Shown here in pieces: positions 12,466 to 25,696 of a DNA stretch of 64,000 nt; position 1 is the stretch's first letter, and every line of letters begins with the position of its first letter. The DNA lies in contig NC_088295.1 in assembly GCF_032854445.1 (NCBI RefSeq), forward strand, positions 71,640,028 to 71,704,027, written 5' to 3'. The notes below the pieces were generated by a model, which was not told where the DNA came from, did not search any database, and was given only the letters and a program-made list of their open reading frames with translations. The position numbers were made by a program, and so were the translations under genes. Origin of the DNA: Liolophura sinensis. Taxonomy: Eukaryota > Mollusca > Polyplacophora > Chitonida > Chitonidae.

Positions 12466-14807
12466 GAACAAAATAGGGAAGTAAAGCAAACATAACTCCA
12501 CAAACACTAACGTTTACTGTGGATCATTAAATAAATGCATATAAACTGAATTGTCATATTTACGGATCGCACGTGACATCCTCACAGGCGGAAGTTTTCA
12601 TATCTCTTTTAAAAATCTTCCTGGAGAGGCGGGAATAACAGCATTAGATTCCTAGAGGCAAGGACTGACTATTTGTGCAACTCAAAAATTACGTCATCGA
12701 AACCCGAGTAATGATATACCCTTTACAATGACCCTAGAGAAACAGCAATCAATATGCCAATGCACAGATGCCTGATCTATTTTAGCTACAATAGTGCCAT
12801 CGATAAAAACGGTTTTGATGTCTTTCTCTCGAGAACGGTTAATTCGATTGAGGTGATATTTAATATGAAGATACACCACCTTCTGACAAATTAAGTTAAT
12901 TAAACCACATTTATATCTTGAAAAATGTACCGTTTATCGAAATTGTCACATGACATTAAATGTTTGATTCACCTGACATACCTGAGACAGTATGACATGT
13001 TGATCGCAAATTGAGTATTATTTCCTTTCCGTGTTTCACGGCTTTGTCACAAAGTGTGATCAAGATGCGAAAAAGCCAAATTTTTCCATGTTTGTACAAT
13101 GTAGATTTCGTCACGGCAAACTGTTTCAGTTGAAACTTGCTTCGTTCAAAAAGCCATGTATCTTTGTTTGTGTTTAAAATCTTTAAATCGATTTAAGATG
13201 TGTGTCATATTTCCATGTATATATTGTGCAAAATATCGCCACGTACATTGATGGCTAGGATGAATGTACTTTTCCAATTAAGTTGACCATTCTATTAACC
13301 GGAAGTGAAGTTGCAAAAGATGGAAATACCAGCTTGAAGCCCGGAATCGCTGGTTTAGCAGCTATATGTATGATATAATTTCCAGTAGTTTCAACCAGAA
13401 CGTCCAAGGCAAATTTTTAAAAAATCATACGATTTTTGAAGGAATCTTTAATTGTTTCGTCGGTTAGATTGCGTTAAGCTGCAAAGGAAGCGTCATGCCA
13501 GAAATAAATAAGAAAATCAACTTCGTAAAATTACTGCACGCCTGTTTATTTTTAGTGCTGATAGAGAAAATAATGGTATCCCCCGACAACTGATGTTAGA
13601 AGGAAAATTGCCCATGTGAATCACCCAATGAATAGTAAAAAGGAAAATAATTGATGTTTCACGGTCTCTGTGCAGGTTTATGAAGTCGTCATGGGGCCAT
13701 AACTTCACAAGATGTCCGAAAGTAACCTAGCATTAACCCGTTACCGGAAATTTATAATGTCTAGGATGTCAACAGATACATTCATATGGCGTCTCACTCC
13801 TAGTCCTGTATTCCTGGACCAGATAACATTGACCAATGGCACAGTTATCTCTAGTATAATAGCAGGTTACATTAGCACTATTGTAATAGTAATAGTTGTG
13901 TGCAAATGTTTGAGCACCCTGATGGTGATATATGCGGAGTCATCTGTGTGGACATCTTCGGAGTTGGACTCTGCGTAGTCTACAGCCTATGAGAGGTCGT
14001 CGACAAATACCTCGTCATTGCATTTCGATGTGGTCATCTATCTTTTGTGCCCAATCTTAGCTATACCTGTTTGATTTCAAACAGTTAAATGATTTGATTC
14101 AGTTCCACTGTCCGTGTAGTCATTGGATTCTGATCTGAGACACGATGCGTCAATGGTCAGCGATTGTGGTGTGGAGTGTTAACCAGTTCTGCTCCCTAAA
14201 ACAAAAAAGCGATTTACCTGCAAGTATGAATGCAACATTCCCAAATTGCTTAGATTAATTTTGCTTATCATTACCACAGAACAAAACTATGCATTGTAAG
14301 AGATCCAAAGACGGCTTAAAATGAAAAATACTTGGGCTGTGCGCATGCATAAAACAGCACCAATTGGCAACACTATGGCTACGGCACTAACAAAGGCAAC
14401 AAAGCAATGTTTGATATCAAAGTTAGATTGCGTGTTCTCTACGTAAAAGTGAAAATTTCACTGTATTGAAATAATATATTCAGGTTGAGTTTTAGATTTA
14501 TATGTTATCCTTTTACAATTCATTATTTTGTTTTGACCATATCAAATGTATTCTGGTTCACTCTCCGAAGTTTAAATTCCCATTGCGAGATAAGCTTTGT
14601 TATATATTCCAATTTTGTGGTGAAAAAAAAACGAAATTCAAGTTTTCTAGGACAACAGTTGACAAATAACTTTTTGTTTTTCATTTTTGAGTCAATGTTA
14701 ACATCCAGCGCATTTCTTAGTCAATTTCTGACAATTTCTGACAGACGTGTATATTCCAAGCGTTGAAACTGCAAAGGAATTTCATGTCGTGAATCAGATG
14801 TTCCCGT
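12466..14807. other. No gene supported; one frame with a membrane-like segment
   Basis: A plus frame at 13712-13978 would encode about 20 hydrophobic residues (IISTIVIVIVV-like, near codons 47-68) after a polar part. It has no flanking splice evidence and no family match, so I do not call it a gene. The rest shows nothing recognisable. Confidence 0.3.
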
Positions 14808-14905
14808 CTACAACAGGAGAGGAAGCGAGCATGAATTGGATCTGAACGCATTGGTGAGAGGCTCCTGAGTGAATGGGCTGTGATAGTGCGCCAATCACTA
14901 GGTCA
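14808..14905 (-). repeat. SINE family A fragment (head side)
   Basis: The run ggagaggaagcgagcatga, then tggatctgaacgcattggtgagaggct matches the body-to-B-box part of the full copy at 40099-40363. The tail half is missing. Confidence 0.7.
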
Positions 14906-15304
14906 AATTTAGATCGATTCGGACGCATTAAACATAAAAAACACTACTTCCTCATACCTGTACAGAGTACGTTGATATCGTCGAAACTCAAACCGACATT
15001 GTCACAAGCTATGCTCATGGCACAATCGGTGATGAAATGGGCGACACAAAAGCATGTTGATTCATATGAACATACAGTGTTTGGTTCTTTCTGACGGGAG
15101 GCTTACATTCTCTTACACTACACTCAGCTTACTATATAGTGCCCATCTCATCTACTCCCGTCCAGATAGGCCCTTTGCAGCCGCCCGATTGCGTAGACAA
15201 CCTCCCACTAAAATCACGGGAATATCAATTAACCGCCGACTGAACAATTTATATCACACGAGTTTCCTCTTCAAAGGTTAGGAATCTCCTCGGGCAGAAA
15301 GTGG

Positions 15305-15400
15305 TTTTACGTAGGGATGGACGTTTTTACAAATCTAATAAATACCAAAAATATTGCGTCCCTTACGCATCTGTCCTCGGGGCAAAAGACATAAATGTAT
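15305..15400 (+). repeat. Dispersed repeat R3, copy 1
   Basis: The stretch around caaatctaataaataccaaa and aatattgcgtccc matches 23940-24030 in the same orientation. The class is unknown. Confidence 0.5.
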
Positions 15401-15708
15401 AATTTCACACGAGAGAAAAAACAAATTGCGTTATGAGCGTACCCATTGCATTTATTTGGTCCTTTGACATAAATTGTGTCATTTTAAACCTGAATATGTA
15501 GACAGTGTGTAACCAAACCGGTAATTTCTAGTTATATGAAATAATCTGTTGTCTTTGATACCTACACATAACTAATAGTATTCCAACAGTCAAAAGCTTC
15601 GCACATTACAGACATTCACATAGCATAAAAGTATCTTAACCCAAGGTTTTTTTAATTCTTTCAGTACACCCCAAAGGAAAAAATGGAATATTTCATATAC
15701 AATTGTTT

Positions 15709-15888
15709 ATTTATTTATTTATTTATTTGGTGTTTTACGCCGTACTCATGAATATTTCCCTTAATGCTGGCAGCCAGCATTCCGGTGGGAGGAAACCGGG
15801 CAGAACAAGGGGAAAACCCACGACCATCCGCAGGTTGCTGGAAGACCTTCCCACGTGCAGCCGGAGAGGAAGCCAGCATGAGCTGGAG
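15709..15888 (-). mobile_element. SINE family A, 5'-truncated, with target-site duplication
   Basis: The minus-strand element has a (TAAA)n tail at its left end, the conserved ggtgttttacgccgtactca tail motif and the body gtgggaggaaaccgggcaga. It ends before the tRNA head. Direct repeats atacaattgttt (15697-15708) and atataattgttt (15889-15900) differ at one base. Truncation at the head side with a target duplication fits incomplete target-primed reverse transcription. Confidence 0.9.
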
Positions 15889-16427
15889 ATATAATTGTTT
15901 GTCAAATAGATAACTGTAGTGTAATAAGCTTAACAGTATTATTTAGAAAATGAATATCATAGCCTAACGAAACTACAATTCCTTTAAGCAGAGAAATTAC
16001 ATAGCCTCTCTAAGATCGTTTATATTAGAAAGAAGCTACTTGAAATGAGGTTTGAGCTGTTCGTGCACATATATAATCCACTAAGAGGCGACAATTTGAC
16101 GGCGGCAGCTACTCAGTGCAGGGAAACTAAATATCTTTTCGCAGATTGCCTACGCTCTTTGACATATTTTTGTTTTTACTCTTTTTTCCAACATCTGGTT
16201 GTCTAGTATGATGCATAACATTTAAGTTTGTATTTGAGACTTGAAAAAGGTTTCGAAAAAAGATCAATTTTAGCTCGGCGTAAGAAAAACAACTGGTAGG
16301 GCCCTTAACATCATTTCAATCCATCTTGATCAACACTAAAATACAGAATGTTAAACGAAGGCCATTTCCTACCCAGATCTCCATTCTTTTGACTTCTTTC
16401 CATAAATGTAATTCATCACCCATCACC

Positions 16428-16527
16428 CAGATAGCTGGCATATTTACTTAGGCAGATAGATGGCATATTTACTTAGTCAGATAGCTGGCATATTTACTTA
16501 GGCAGATAGCTGGCATATTTACTTAGG
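16428..16527. repeat. 25-bp tandem repeat, four copies
   Basis: The unit cagatagctggcatatttac plus ttagg starts at 16428, 16453, 16478 and 16503, with at most two mismatches per copy. Confidence 0.95.
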
Positions 16528-16876
16528 CTCTCTAATCCACTTGGAGTTTCTAAGGTCAGATTAAAGGAACGTTTTTTAATAAAATGGATGAAAAAATGGC
16601 CCCGTTTAAGATTCATTGCTGATGTCAACAGGCTGTGTAGAAAAGCTCTGATTACATACCTGGGGCAGCAGCGAGATAAAATGAATGGTGACATCTAAAT
16701 GGCTCCTCACAAAGCTTCATCTGGAAAACTTCAAACTGATGGAGGCAGATACGATGGCTCTGAACGTTCAAATACAATGTATCCATTGTGTAGGAAATTG
16801 AACGAGACAGGGAATTGGTGGTGATGATAATGGTTTTGGAGGCGAAGAATTCAAAGTAGCGTAGCAAGACATTTAA

Positions 16877-17013
16877 GCGGCCTCCATGCCCGTCGGGGTT
16901 AGCGCGCCAGTGCGGATCAAACAGCCTCTCACCAATTCTATCGCTGTGAGTTCAAGTCCAGCTCTGCCCGGTTTTCTCTCGCCATAATGCTGGCCACACA
17001 AAATAAATAAATC
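16877..17013 (+). mobile_element. SINE family A with internal deletion
   Basis: The head is present: ggcctccatg, then ggttagcgcgc, then the B-box-like gttcaagtcc. The sequence then jumps from the start of the body to tgcccggttt and caccataatgctgg... and ends in aaataaataaat. The middle of the body and part of the tail domain are deleted. An imperfect target duplication (caagacattta and caaaacattta) flanks it. Confidence 0.85.
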
Positions 17014-19096
17014 AAAACATTTTATGCTTAAGAGTGAATTTCGATACCAAACCTTCTCACTCCCAGCGTAGCTTGTTTTTCACATACATGTATAAATTTC
17101 TGAGAAATATTAATTTATTTCAATTCATATTCTGGCACATGTCCAACACTGTCTTTGGAAACAAACTGACTGCCTTAGCTTGACTTCAAGGGACAGTCCA
17201 GTGGTACTGAACGTTTATTGGAAAATCATCGATTCTGAGACCTGTGTGCTGTTCAATAACGACTAAACTTTCGAAGAATCTATATATTATCTATTATCTA
17301 TATAATTGTTCTCTCTACAATTCTTGAAAGCATACATCTACTTCTGCGTGAACATATTTTGATTTTGTATTTTAATGGTGTTGAACGAGGTTTTTTTTAA
17401 GTTATGTAACAATCAGGTCACTGGGTGTAGTACACTGGACTGCCCACTGAGTTATTTTACCGATCGGCTACCGAAACAACAGTGGTATCAAACAGTGAGG
17501 GTCCTTCATCACATGATACGAAGGCTAGAAGAAACCTGGTAGACCCTCAAATGTCTCGGCGTTTGCCTGCAGTTGATTAAAGTAAAAAATCCGGGTTATT
17601 TACCAATGTTAATTTTACAGATTGTTGATGGTGTTTAATTTGCTTGTTGAAGTCGTCTAGATCACATTCAGGTGGACCCTCTCATGTCGTATCTAGTCTT
17701 TAAACGTACAAACCCTGGCTTGCTCTTCACAATTAATACCCAAATCCGCATTCTCCCAAAAAAGCGCTCTGTGATCTTTTACGGTTTTCCGTTGTCTTAT
17801 GAGGCAGACTTCCCAGCAGACGGCCATTCCGACAGGATCAATGGTTTATTATGTGAATCCAGGAATGTAGCAACTACCAGAATGCAAGTCTGCTGTTGTG
17901 AGATAACAGGGCGTTCATTCTTCACGCCAGCCAGCGTTCTGCAAGAAAACAAAAATATCACAAAAACTTGGCCATTTCATTGAAATTTATTTGTTTGAAT
18001 TACTCCATTGAAAAACGCTTTAATCTGTATACATTATGTACATGTATAACATCAACCGGCCATAGGCTGGGAAAAGGAGCAAATGTAACTCTGTACAGAC
18101 CAAAGAAAACCAAGGTTTCTCCTCGTGTTACTAGCCACTTTCTGACGAAAGGTCACAGCTGGACTCGGTTAAGATGGCTGACTTCAAATTCCGGTATTTT
18201 CTGTGCAGAGGGCATTCCAGGGAGCTGCCCGAATTTTTCTTTCAAAATCTTACTCGCTGACTTCGTGAACTACCATGGCACTCAGTTCTTCTTTGGCATC
18301 AGACGAGAAAATGGATTAGCTGACAAAAAGAAATCTCTCTCTGAATTAAAGACGGTTTTTCACGCGATTCACTTAAGGTTACATGTCACGCCATTTGAAA
18401 TAAAACATCCAGACGTATATAGGGAGAGCTGCTGACGATGGCCTTAAGTCCTGTTTGTTGTTAACCCCACTTCACATTATGATTGTCATTCTTCCAGCAT
18501 ATGTTTTCAGTATGGTACCATGTAATCTCGCCTCGGCATGGTTGTTCATTGAGAGTGTACACGCATGATTGCAATGGAACCATGCTGATGAAAAGTCATT
18601 TGGTGGTGGTTCATTGGTATAAGCGATGTTAATCTAAAACCAAAAAATCGGTTTGTCCCTCACAGACATTTTTACCACTGATACTCCTGAATTTACGAAA
18701 CTCTTCTTTATCTCGACAAAACGCTGGTGAAACACTAACCCTCTGAATGAGACTACTTATCTTTCCTTGGCAATACGTGTCTCTACATCCGTTCTCTGAA
18801 GAAATTTCGTGTATACCGATCTTACCTGATTTCTTGACATGATGTCTGCGAAACAATTGATCTGCTTTCTTGTTACGACAAAAGACATTACATTAACCCA
18901 GTATTGTCAGAAATGCAAGAACAACATAAAAGGGACTGTATTAATCTTACCCTATTCTTATTATTGTACCCCAAGAATTGCGAGGCTATGTACCTCCTCA
19001 CACAGCAGAGTAAAAGTCCTAGTGCTGGCCTCTATTGGCACTGTGGAGTTCGCTCATATCCTGGTTTCTCTTAATAAGGGCGTAGTGGGTAGAACG
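17014..19096. other. No gene supported
   Basis: A 155-codon plus frame at 17968-18435 is the longest non-repetitive open frame in this part of the window. It shows no recognisable domain, membrane pattern or strong flanking splice pair, so I record it only as an unexplained frame. Confidence 0.3.
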
Positions 19097-19385
19097 ATAA
19101 GAATGGAGTTGTTGTCCGTGTTGAGAGAGTGGCTACTGACCGAATCTGAGCAGTGTGTTTAGTGATGGATCAGGTCTCTTCACAAGTAATTGAGCGAATT
19201 GGGCTCTCTTTCCTGCCAGTGGCTTCTCTCATCACAGCAGTATCCCTTTCCCACCCTCCACCCTCATCCCCCCGACAAACGCACACACCCCTCTTTTACC
19301 CACTCTCTGACACCAACTGTCACACAGATTCTTCGAAAGGCCTGGCACATCAAAACTTACATGTTTCCAGATGAGTTGCAATGGA
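19097..19385 (+). repeat. Dispersed repeat R2, copy 2
   Basis: Inverted partner of 9925-10180. A pyrimidine-rich stretch with many short C runs (about 19235-19310) replaces a differently structured segment of copy 1. Confidence 0.7.
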
Positions 19386-19426
19386 CTTCATCCAGCTGGA
19401 CTTACAATTCTTCGAAATATTAAAAG

Positions 19427-19568
19427 ACATCCTCTCCTGTCGTGAGAAGGTTTGTTAGCAAACTGCAAATGGTCGTGCGTTTCCATCTACCACAATGCTT
19501 TGCTGGGCGCCGTCGTACATGTGAAATTTTCTTGAGTACGGCGTAAAACACCAATGAAATAAATAAAT
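19427..19568 (+). mobile_element. SINE family A, 5'-truncated
   Basis: It begins inside the body (cctctcctgtcgtgagaagg), runs through gcaaatggtcgtg and the tail motif cttgagtacggcgtaaaaca, and ends in aaataaataaata. The repeat aaatattaaaag (19415-19426) recurs as aaatattaaaaag after the tail, a likely target duplication that overlaps the tail. Confidence 0.85.
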
Positions 19569-19581
19569 AAATATTAAAAAG

Positions 19582-21127
19582 CATTCATGATAATTCATCT
19601 TAAAATGTAATAATTGACAAATAAAAATGGAATGGAATCTGTTATTTTTACGCTGTTTTGTGCTTTATTGTAAACAGGAAACAAATTTAAATTGTGATTA
19701 AACTAAAGTTGTTTATTCTTTGAGGCGTCAAGAAAACATACGACACGAACAGTACCTTGCCGTTAGCGACATTGAACTTTTTGGTTATTTGTGTTTTGAA
19801 TCTCCAAAGATACTTACTTTATGTGATGTTCTTTGCTTCGTGAAAACATTTTACATTATTAAGATCTAATCGTGTCATTCAAACTTCCTTTATTGATTAA
19901 CAAGAAAAACAAAAATGTGAGCACTAACTCATTCTGACGAGGAGGACATGCATGTCCCAAATAGTAAGATGAAATGGGGGTCTGTCCACCGACTATGTCA
20001 TAATCTTGCTTTGGATGAAAATTGGATGCTGTTCAAACAAACAATTAGGTGTACTAAAAACAAGATACAATTCCAGTATCACAGATCGTAATTCTTGGTG
20101 GGATAATCGGGTGTTGCTTCAACTGGAAACCACACCGGTGGTTCTCAAAGCGATGACGTACGAGTACGGGGGCAGTGCAAAGATGGCTGAAAAACCCTTA
20201 CTGAGCGATTTACAAGAATAGCATCATTACTCCTTCGATGACTTCATCGAACTTTAATAATTACGCATCTGGTCACAAATTTTAAACATTCCTACATCCT
20301 ACATCTCAGCCGGCCACCAAGATATTTTGAACGCCTGCGCAGAACACGCTCGATGTGAATGTTGCGAATGTTTTCATCAACCGCAGTCCCGCACGAAAAT
20401 TCAGACACCATATTTGAAACGTGAAATTACATTGGCATCCATGATTGACATTACTGTTTGTTTCATTTTACATTAATAAAATTACAGCTGATAGAATACG
20501 GCAAACCTTACGTATTAAATTATATTTGACAATATCTTAAAGCACAATGGAAGGAAAACATCAATCTGAGGAGCATCAGCTCAATTAGGCACACCGCATC
20601 CTCCAACGGCCCTATCATCAATAATTTGAAAACCTCATTTCACTTCCGTGGCAACAGCACTGAATTTAATAAACATTTTCTTCCAGCTGTCATTGCACAT
20701 GCCAATTAAAATATGTGAAATTACGTAACACAGTTCGCTTTTCTACTGATTGTAAAATCACTAACATATTTGCGTGGAAATTGCCGTTAACAGGTATTAA
20801 GTAAGTCTTCATGCATATCTTAAAAATAAAATAAATTGAGTCCTGAAGCAATTTTACATAAAAAGGATTCGAAGTCATTGATTTTGCTTTTCTGCAATCT
20901 TTGTACATTGTTCTGGAAACAAAACCAGAAGTATAGCTGGGGGCCGGCTGAATACACGAATTGATTGTTTGTTAAGTTATTTTAAATGTTTTGGTGTGAA
21001 ACATTGAAGTAGCTTAATAACGGAGCCTTTGATCACCAGGAAGGACGAGTAAAACTGGTCAATATAAGACTACTGGACCTTGATCTGTCATTTTTTTATC
21101 TTATCAAGCCCCTCATCTCTACTCGTA
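19582..21127. other. No gene seen
   Basis: AT-rich sequence with no supported exon, RNA gene or repeat. Confidence 0.4.
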
Positions 21128-21390
21128 CCTCTACCGAGAAAGCCTCAGACAAGACTACTCGTCTACCTGTACCAACAATGCCTCAGACAACACCTGTCAG
21201 TTGTTTATCTTATTATCCCACCTCCTTTCTCTCCTCTATTGTTGCACCTCTACCGCCAAAGCCTCAGGCAACACCTACCAGTTGCTTATTATCTAGGTCT
21301 ACCTCACCTCTAATCTCACCTCTTTCCTCTACATCTACCGGCAAAGCTTCAGGCAACACTTGTCAAGTGAACTTCGTGCAAGACAACACA
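21128..21390 (+). repeat. Degenerate tandem repeat
   Basis: Imperfect units built on ctctaccgccaaagcctcag followed by gcaacacct-ccagttg recur near 21130, 21170, 21250 and 21335. Spacing is irregular. The open frames here follow from the low-complexity composition. Confidence 0.55.
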
Positions 21391-21556
21391 GGATACAACT
21401 GGCAAGTTACGCACGACCTTTGTGACGTGATGTACATCATATTGCTGGGATGTAAGAATCCACAGTGAACTTCGTGCAACACCACACAAGATAGCGTCAC
21501 ATGCAATATTACTCCCAAGTCACCGAGAGACAGGCTAATCGTGAAAGTTCATGGTA

Positions 21557-21697
21557 TTTTATTTATTTATTTCATTGGCGTTTTACGCCGTACTCACGAA
21601 TATTTTACTTATACTACGACGGCCACCATTATGGTGGGAGGAAACCAAGTAGAGCCCAGCCAACTGCGCTGCTTACCACCTCGGGGACGAAGGCTCC
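21557..21697 (-). mobile_element. SINE family A with internal deletion and perfect 15-bp target duplication
   Basis: The 15-base repeat tgaaagttcatggta is identical at 21542-21556 and 21698-21712. The element between has the TAAA tail, the tail motif, the gtgggaggaaacc body start and then, after an internal deletion, the tRNA-head end (ggctcc reversed). The perfect duplication suggests a fairly recent insertion of an already deleted variant. Confidence 0.95.
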
Positions 21698-21712
21698 TGA
21701 AAGTTCATGGTA

Positions 21713-23388
21713 AGAGAATGGCACCTGGTGTATTGAAGATAAATACAAACGAAACTTAACAAAGCTGAAGATTCAAAAATATGGTCTACAGTGCTATTGT
21801 AGGCGACAAGAAGTCCATCAAAGCAATTCAACAAAGAATCGTTTTATAGGTCCTCTGTGAAAAAAAAATGTTTCGACTCATAGCGGGAACTCATACCGAT
21901 AATATTTGCACATTGTGGTTAAACTGAGGATATGTCTTCTAGGAAATGATATAAAAAAATTATTGATAACCGTGTGTTGGCTTCACGGACCATGTGAAAT
22001 GTTTACCAAAGTCGTCTGAGTACAGACTGTCTGCCTCCTCGCTTAATGATCCATATTAGTAAACAGGCAAATGGACTTACGCTCGAAAACCTTCATTTGT
22101 CTGTCTAGTGCACCTTCCGTTATAAAATCTTTGGGTTCTTCCCATTTCTAACATTGCGTTACGATTTTAGAATTTAAATATAAGCGAACTGTTATGAAGG
22201 GATATAGGTTAGGAGATCAACAGATATGAGGCATATATTACTGTTTACTCGTTAGGAGTTTTATTGTAACACGAACAGTTTTGTTTTTTTGTTCTTACTT
22301 TATGATGTTGCACTATTGAAATCAAGAACAGTGACCAATCCGTAATCACGATATAATTCAGGGACTGGTATTTATGTTAAAAGACAATGTGATGTCGGTT
22401 TACAACCAGCCCAGGGTGATACACAAAACTGCATTACGAAGAAAAGTCCTTTTCAGTCCTGGTGACCGGTGTGTTTTAAATCCAAAGTACTGGCAATAAT
22501 ATTAATTCATTCAGGGGTTTATTGGTGATCAATTCCTTTTGCTATCCTACTAACTCTGAGATCTAACATTTACTGAATCTGTCTGGTGAAGCAATGGGAC
22601 TGTGTTTGTCCAATCATACTACACAAATATTTGTTCTGTTGTCATCGTCTCATTCTATTCTGCACACCATGGCTTATGCCCAGGTTTCTATAGCATCGTT
22701 GTTAATATCGATGGACTTCATGGCCAATGTACAATAATACATCGTCCTTTGCCAGCTTTTCCTGATGGAGTAAAAATATCAGTCTAAACGAAAAAATCAA
22801 TGACCCTATAGCTTGCCATTATGTTCTGATGCAATGCTGGGCTAATTTTAACGTAATTTGAATTAAGACTCAAAGATAACACAGATTCACCAGCTAAGTG
22901 CAAACTTTACAGAGCTCACAATATTTATTCATATCGTTTCTCTTAATTGGGTCTCGAACAATAGAGCATGAAGGAATCTGCCGTGATAAAAGTTGGTAAT
23001 GTTTGATAAAAGCTTTAAAAACGCCAGCGCCTCTAGCAAATAAGAGTTTCGAATTCTTTTCTCGCCCTTCTTGGAGACTGGGATGTCTAAAAAATCCCCA
23101 TGACTTTCATCTTCACTTTTCTTTCATCCATTCCTTTTCCAGTCAGTCAACAGTTCCTCTTGTAGCCCTCCTCTGTGAGTCAAGAAAACAAAAACCTTCA
23201 AGTCAAAAAAAGCGTTTTCTTTTAAGCTTAAAGGGTTTTTCACTACAATAAGAAAGAAGACGCGCTTACATTTCTAGATACCTAGTTGTAGAATCGGAAT
23301 GTTTCCAGTGTCATCACGTTAAATACCTTTGTTTTACCCGGGCTCAAATTCTCCATGTTCACTTTCTCAAATTCTCAAATTTGGATAT
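21713..23388. other. No gene seen
   Basis: No supported exon or repeat. Confidence 0.4.
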
Positions 23389-23556
23389 TTATTTATTTAT
23401 TTGATTGTGGTTTAACGCCATATTCTAGAACCTTTTTACTTATACGATGTCTTTCCTCACTGCCCGGATTCCTCTCACCATAATGCTAGCCGTCGTCGTA
23501 TAAGTGAAATATTCTTGAGTATGGCGTAAAACATCAATCAAATTAATAAATAAATA
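23389..23556. repeat. Two SINE family A tails in inverted orientation
   Basis: The left half (23389-23440) is a minus-oriented tail starting with tttatttatttgattgtggt. The right half (about 23456-23556) is a plus-oriented copy ending in ggcgtaaaacatcaatcaaa and AATAAATA. Transcribed RNA could fold into a hairpin of about 50 bp. Confidence 0.85.
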
Positions 23557-23574
23557 GACGATGTCGGTAGGCTT

Positions 23575-23710
23575 TAAATGTGGTGAAAACCTGAGTTCCC
23601 GGCGAAAAGCCGCCGATCTTTGGCAAGTAATCGGACGAAATTAACACATGTGAAGTACACAGATATGCACGCCATATTGGTGGCCGGCAAGTGGCTTTCA
23701 GCCAACGTAA
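23575..23710 (+). repeat. Repeat family C (SINE body variant)
   Basis: The segment gatctttggcaagtaa... then cagatatgca-gccatattggtgg and ggcaagtggctt recurs in part at 32456-32515 (ttggcaagctactgac, cagatatgcataccat) and reversed at 27735-27815. The companion motif lies directly downstream of a family A-like segment, so this may be a chimeric SINE body. Confidence 0.5.
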
Positions 23711-23939
23711 GGTCTGCGGAAAGAACCAAGAGCATCATAGACAGCTTAACGTCAGTGAGGTCCCCACAAAGAGACAGGGTAAGGGAAAGTACAAATCCCC
23801 TGTCCAATACCGGTGTGATAGGGACTGTAAGGTTTTTAACCCCTAGATCAAGGTACGCTACCTTTGCTACGACTGTTGCAGCATGTATGTCAAACAAGTT
23901 TGGTTCAGCACAGGCATATCAAAGAGTAAGTCTCTACTG

Positions 23940-24030
23940 GAGGACTTGTTTTAGGCAAAGATGGGTTTTAACCAAATCTAATAAAATCCAAAAATATTGC
24001 ATCCCACCGTTTATGTAGCCGCAGGGTTTT
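23940..24030 (+). repeat. Dispersed repeat R3, copy 2
   Basis: Matches 15305-15400 around aaatctaataaaatccaaaa and atattgcatccc. Confidence 0.5.
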
Positions 24031-24594
24031 TGGCACAACAGCACATTTGGCTTCCCTAGGAGTAAATACTATTACAACAACAGCGATATAAGCCGTGATT
24101 TAGTCCACGTGTATCACAAACACGACAGGGAAGGTATACCAATGTACCTCAGTTCCCTAGTGTCGATATCTGTTGTGTTACATTTCTTTACAACGTTTCG
24201 TTGTTCAATACTTCAGCGAGTGGGACAAGTAATGCTTAAGAAATGCTTAAGAAATGACGGCCATTTTTTTGTTAATCAGTTAATTTACATATTTGTAATC
24301 AGCTTCACCTACATGTATAGAAATGCACAAAAATATGTGCTCTTTGCCACTTTTCTTGTTTCTCAAATAGTAAACGGAGAGCTGACATTTGGAAATCCTT
24401 CAGTCAATTCGTCAGAGCTCTATTTTCCACCATAATCGTTGAGGTAATGTCATAGTTTTGTCTATAACCACTGTCCTTCCTCGTTGTTTTCCGCCTCTAA
24501 ACAGCTTGATTCCAGTACAATGGATGACATCCATAACTTCAATTATAATACACTTGGTATCAGTCAGGCAACAAAATGCCTTTGTTTTTTCCCG

Positions 24595-24824
24595 TTTCCC
24601 TCATCGTTTTCCCGTATCCTGTGAGTTAATCTGAACTCATTTCACACCACCTTTGTTACCAATAGTGATTTAGGAGATCCAATTCTCCTCAAGTGCCTTT
24701 GGACAAAAGAGCCATTTTGAACCCAAGTGAGGGGAAATTGTTGTCGTTTAAGATTTATCATAGCCGCCAAGAGGCTGTGGTGAGAAGGTCTGAATGTCGA
24801 TATGTGGTCAGCGGATCACATAAA
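24595..24824 (-). repeat. Dispersed repeat R1, copy 2
   Basis: Reverse-complement partner of 2046-2270, with abrupt ends at the same relative positions. Confidence 0.75.
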
Positions 24825-25080
24825 GGGCAACATCAAATTGTATATGTTACAGTATAGTTCTAGACCAATGACTTCTAACGAATTCCAACTAAGATCACTG
24901 CCTTTTTACGTGATTCTGCTTATGCCATGGTACTTGGGGCGTGTAATTTGCTAATTTTTACACATTTACATGAACAGATAGAATAAAACCCTAACTGACG
25001 TAAATTGACAAGAGGCCATATTTCGCCGGGTTAAGTATTCACTGCTCTGTAAGGCGTGGTCTTATTGGATGAACATGGGT

Positions 25081-25262
25081 AATTTATTTATTTATTTAGT
25101 TACTTAGTTAGTTAGTTGTTTATTTATTTATTTATTTATTTGATTGGTGTTTTATGCCTTACTCAAGAATATTTCACTTATACGACTGCGGCCAGCATTA
25201 TGGTGGAACGAAACGGGCAGGGCCCGGAGGAAACCCAAGACAATCCGCAGGCTGCTCTAGTT
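25081..25262 (-). mobile_element. SINE family A, 5'-truncated
   Basis: A long degenerate TTTA tail (25081-25142) is followed by ggtgttttatgccttactca, the cttatacgac...ggccagcattatggtgg body and caatccgcaggctgct, where it stops short of the head. Confidence 0.9.
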
Positions 25263-25696
25263 TTCACTATACACAAATATCACCACACGCGCACAAGTCA
25301 AATGTTCATAGATAACGCGTTAAACCCCGTCCAAAATAAACATAAATCACCTCCGAAAAAATAAACTGGGAGCAGTTAATGCGTTTGCAGATATGGTTAA
25401 TGGTAGGTCATCATTTTATGGACATTAGCTTCTCAATCCCGTTCTCGTCACACCTTACACCACAGGTAGATGTACATCGCCTGTCACTCATAGCCAAGTG
25501 GCAGGATCTTTTGCCTACCGTTATCCATGTTTACCATTGGTTCTTCAAAACAACCCCAAGAGAGGCGTTTCATTCTTTTCTACCAACCGCCTCCCGTCCC
25601 CCCGTCCCCCCACTCCCAAACTTGATCAACTTACCGACACGGGATCATTGAACTGTTTTGTAACCATTTTGTGCAGAACCTACCTTTGAGCCAAAC

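Noticed and set aside
17968-18435. 155-codon plus frame as a gene
   Set aside because: No recognisable family, membrane pattern or splice support; kept only as an unexplained frame.
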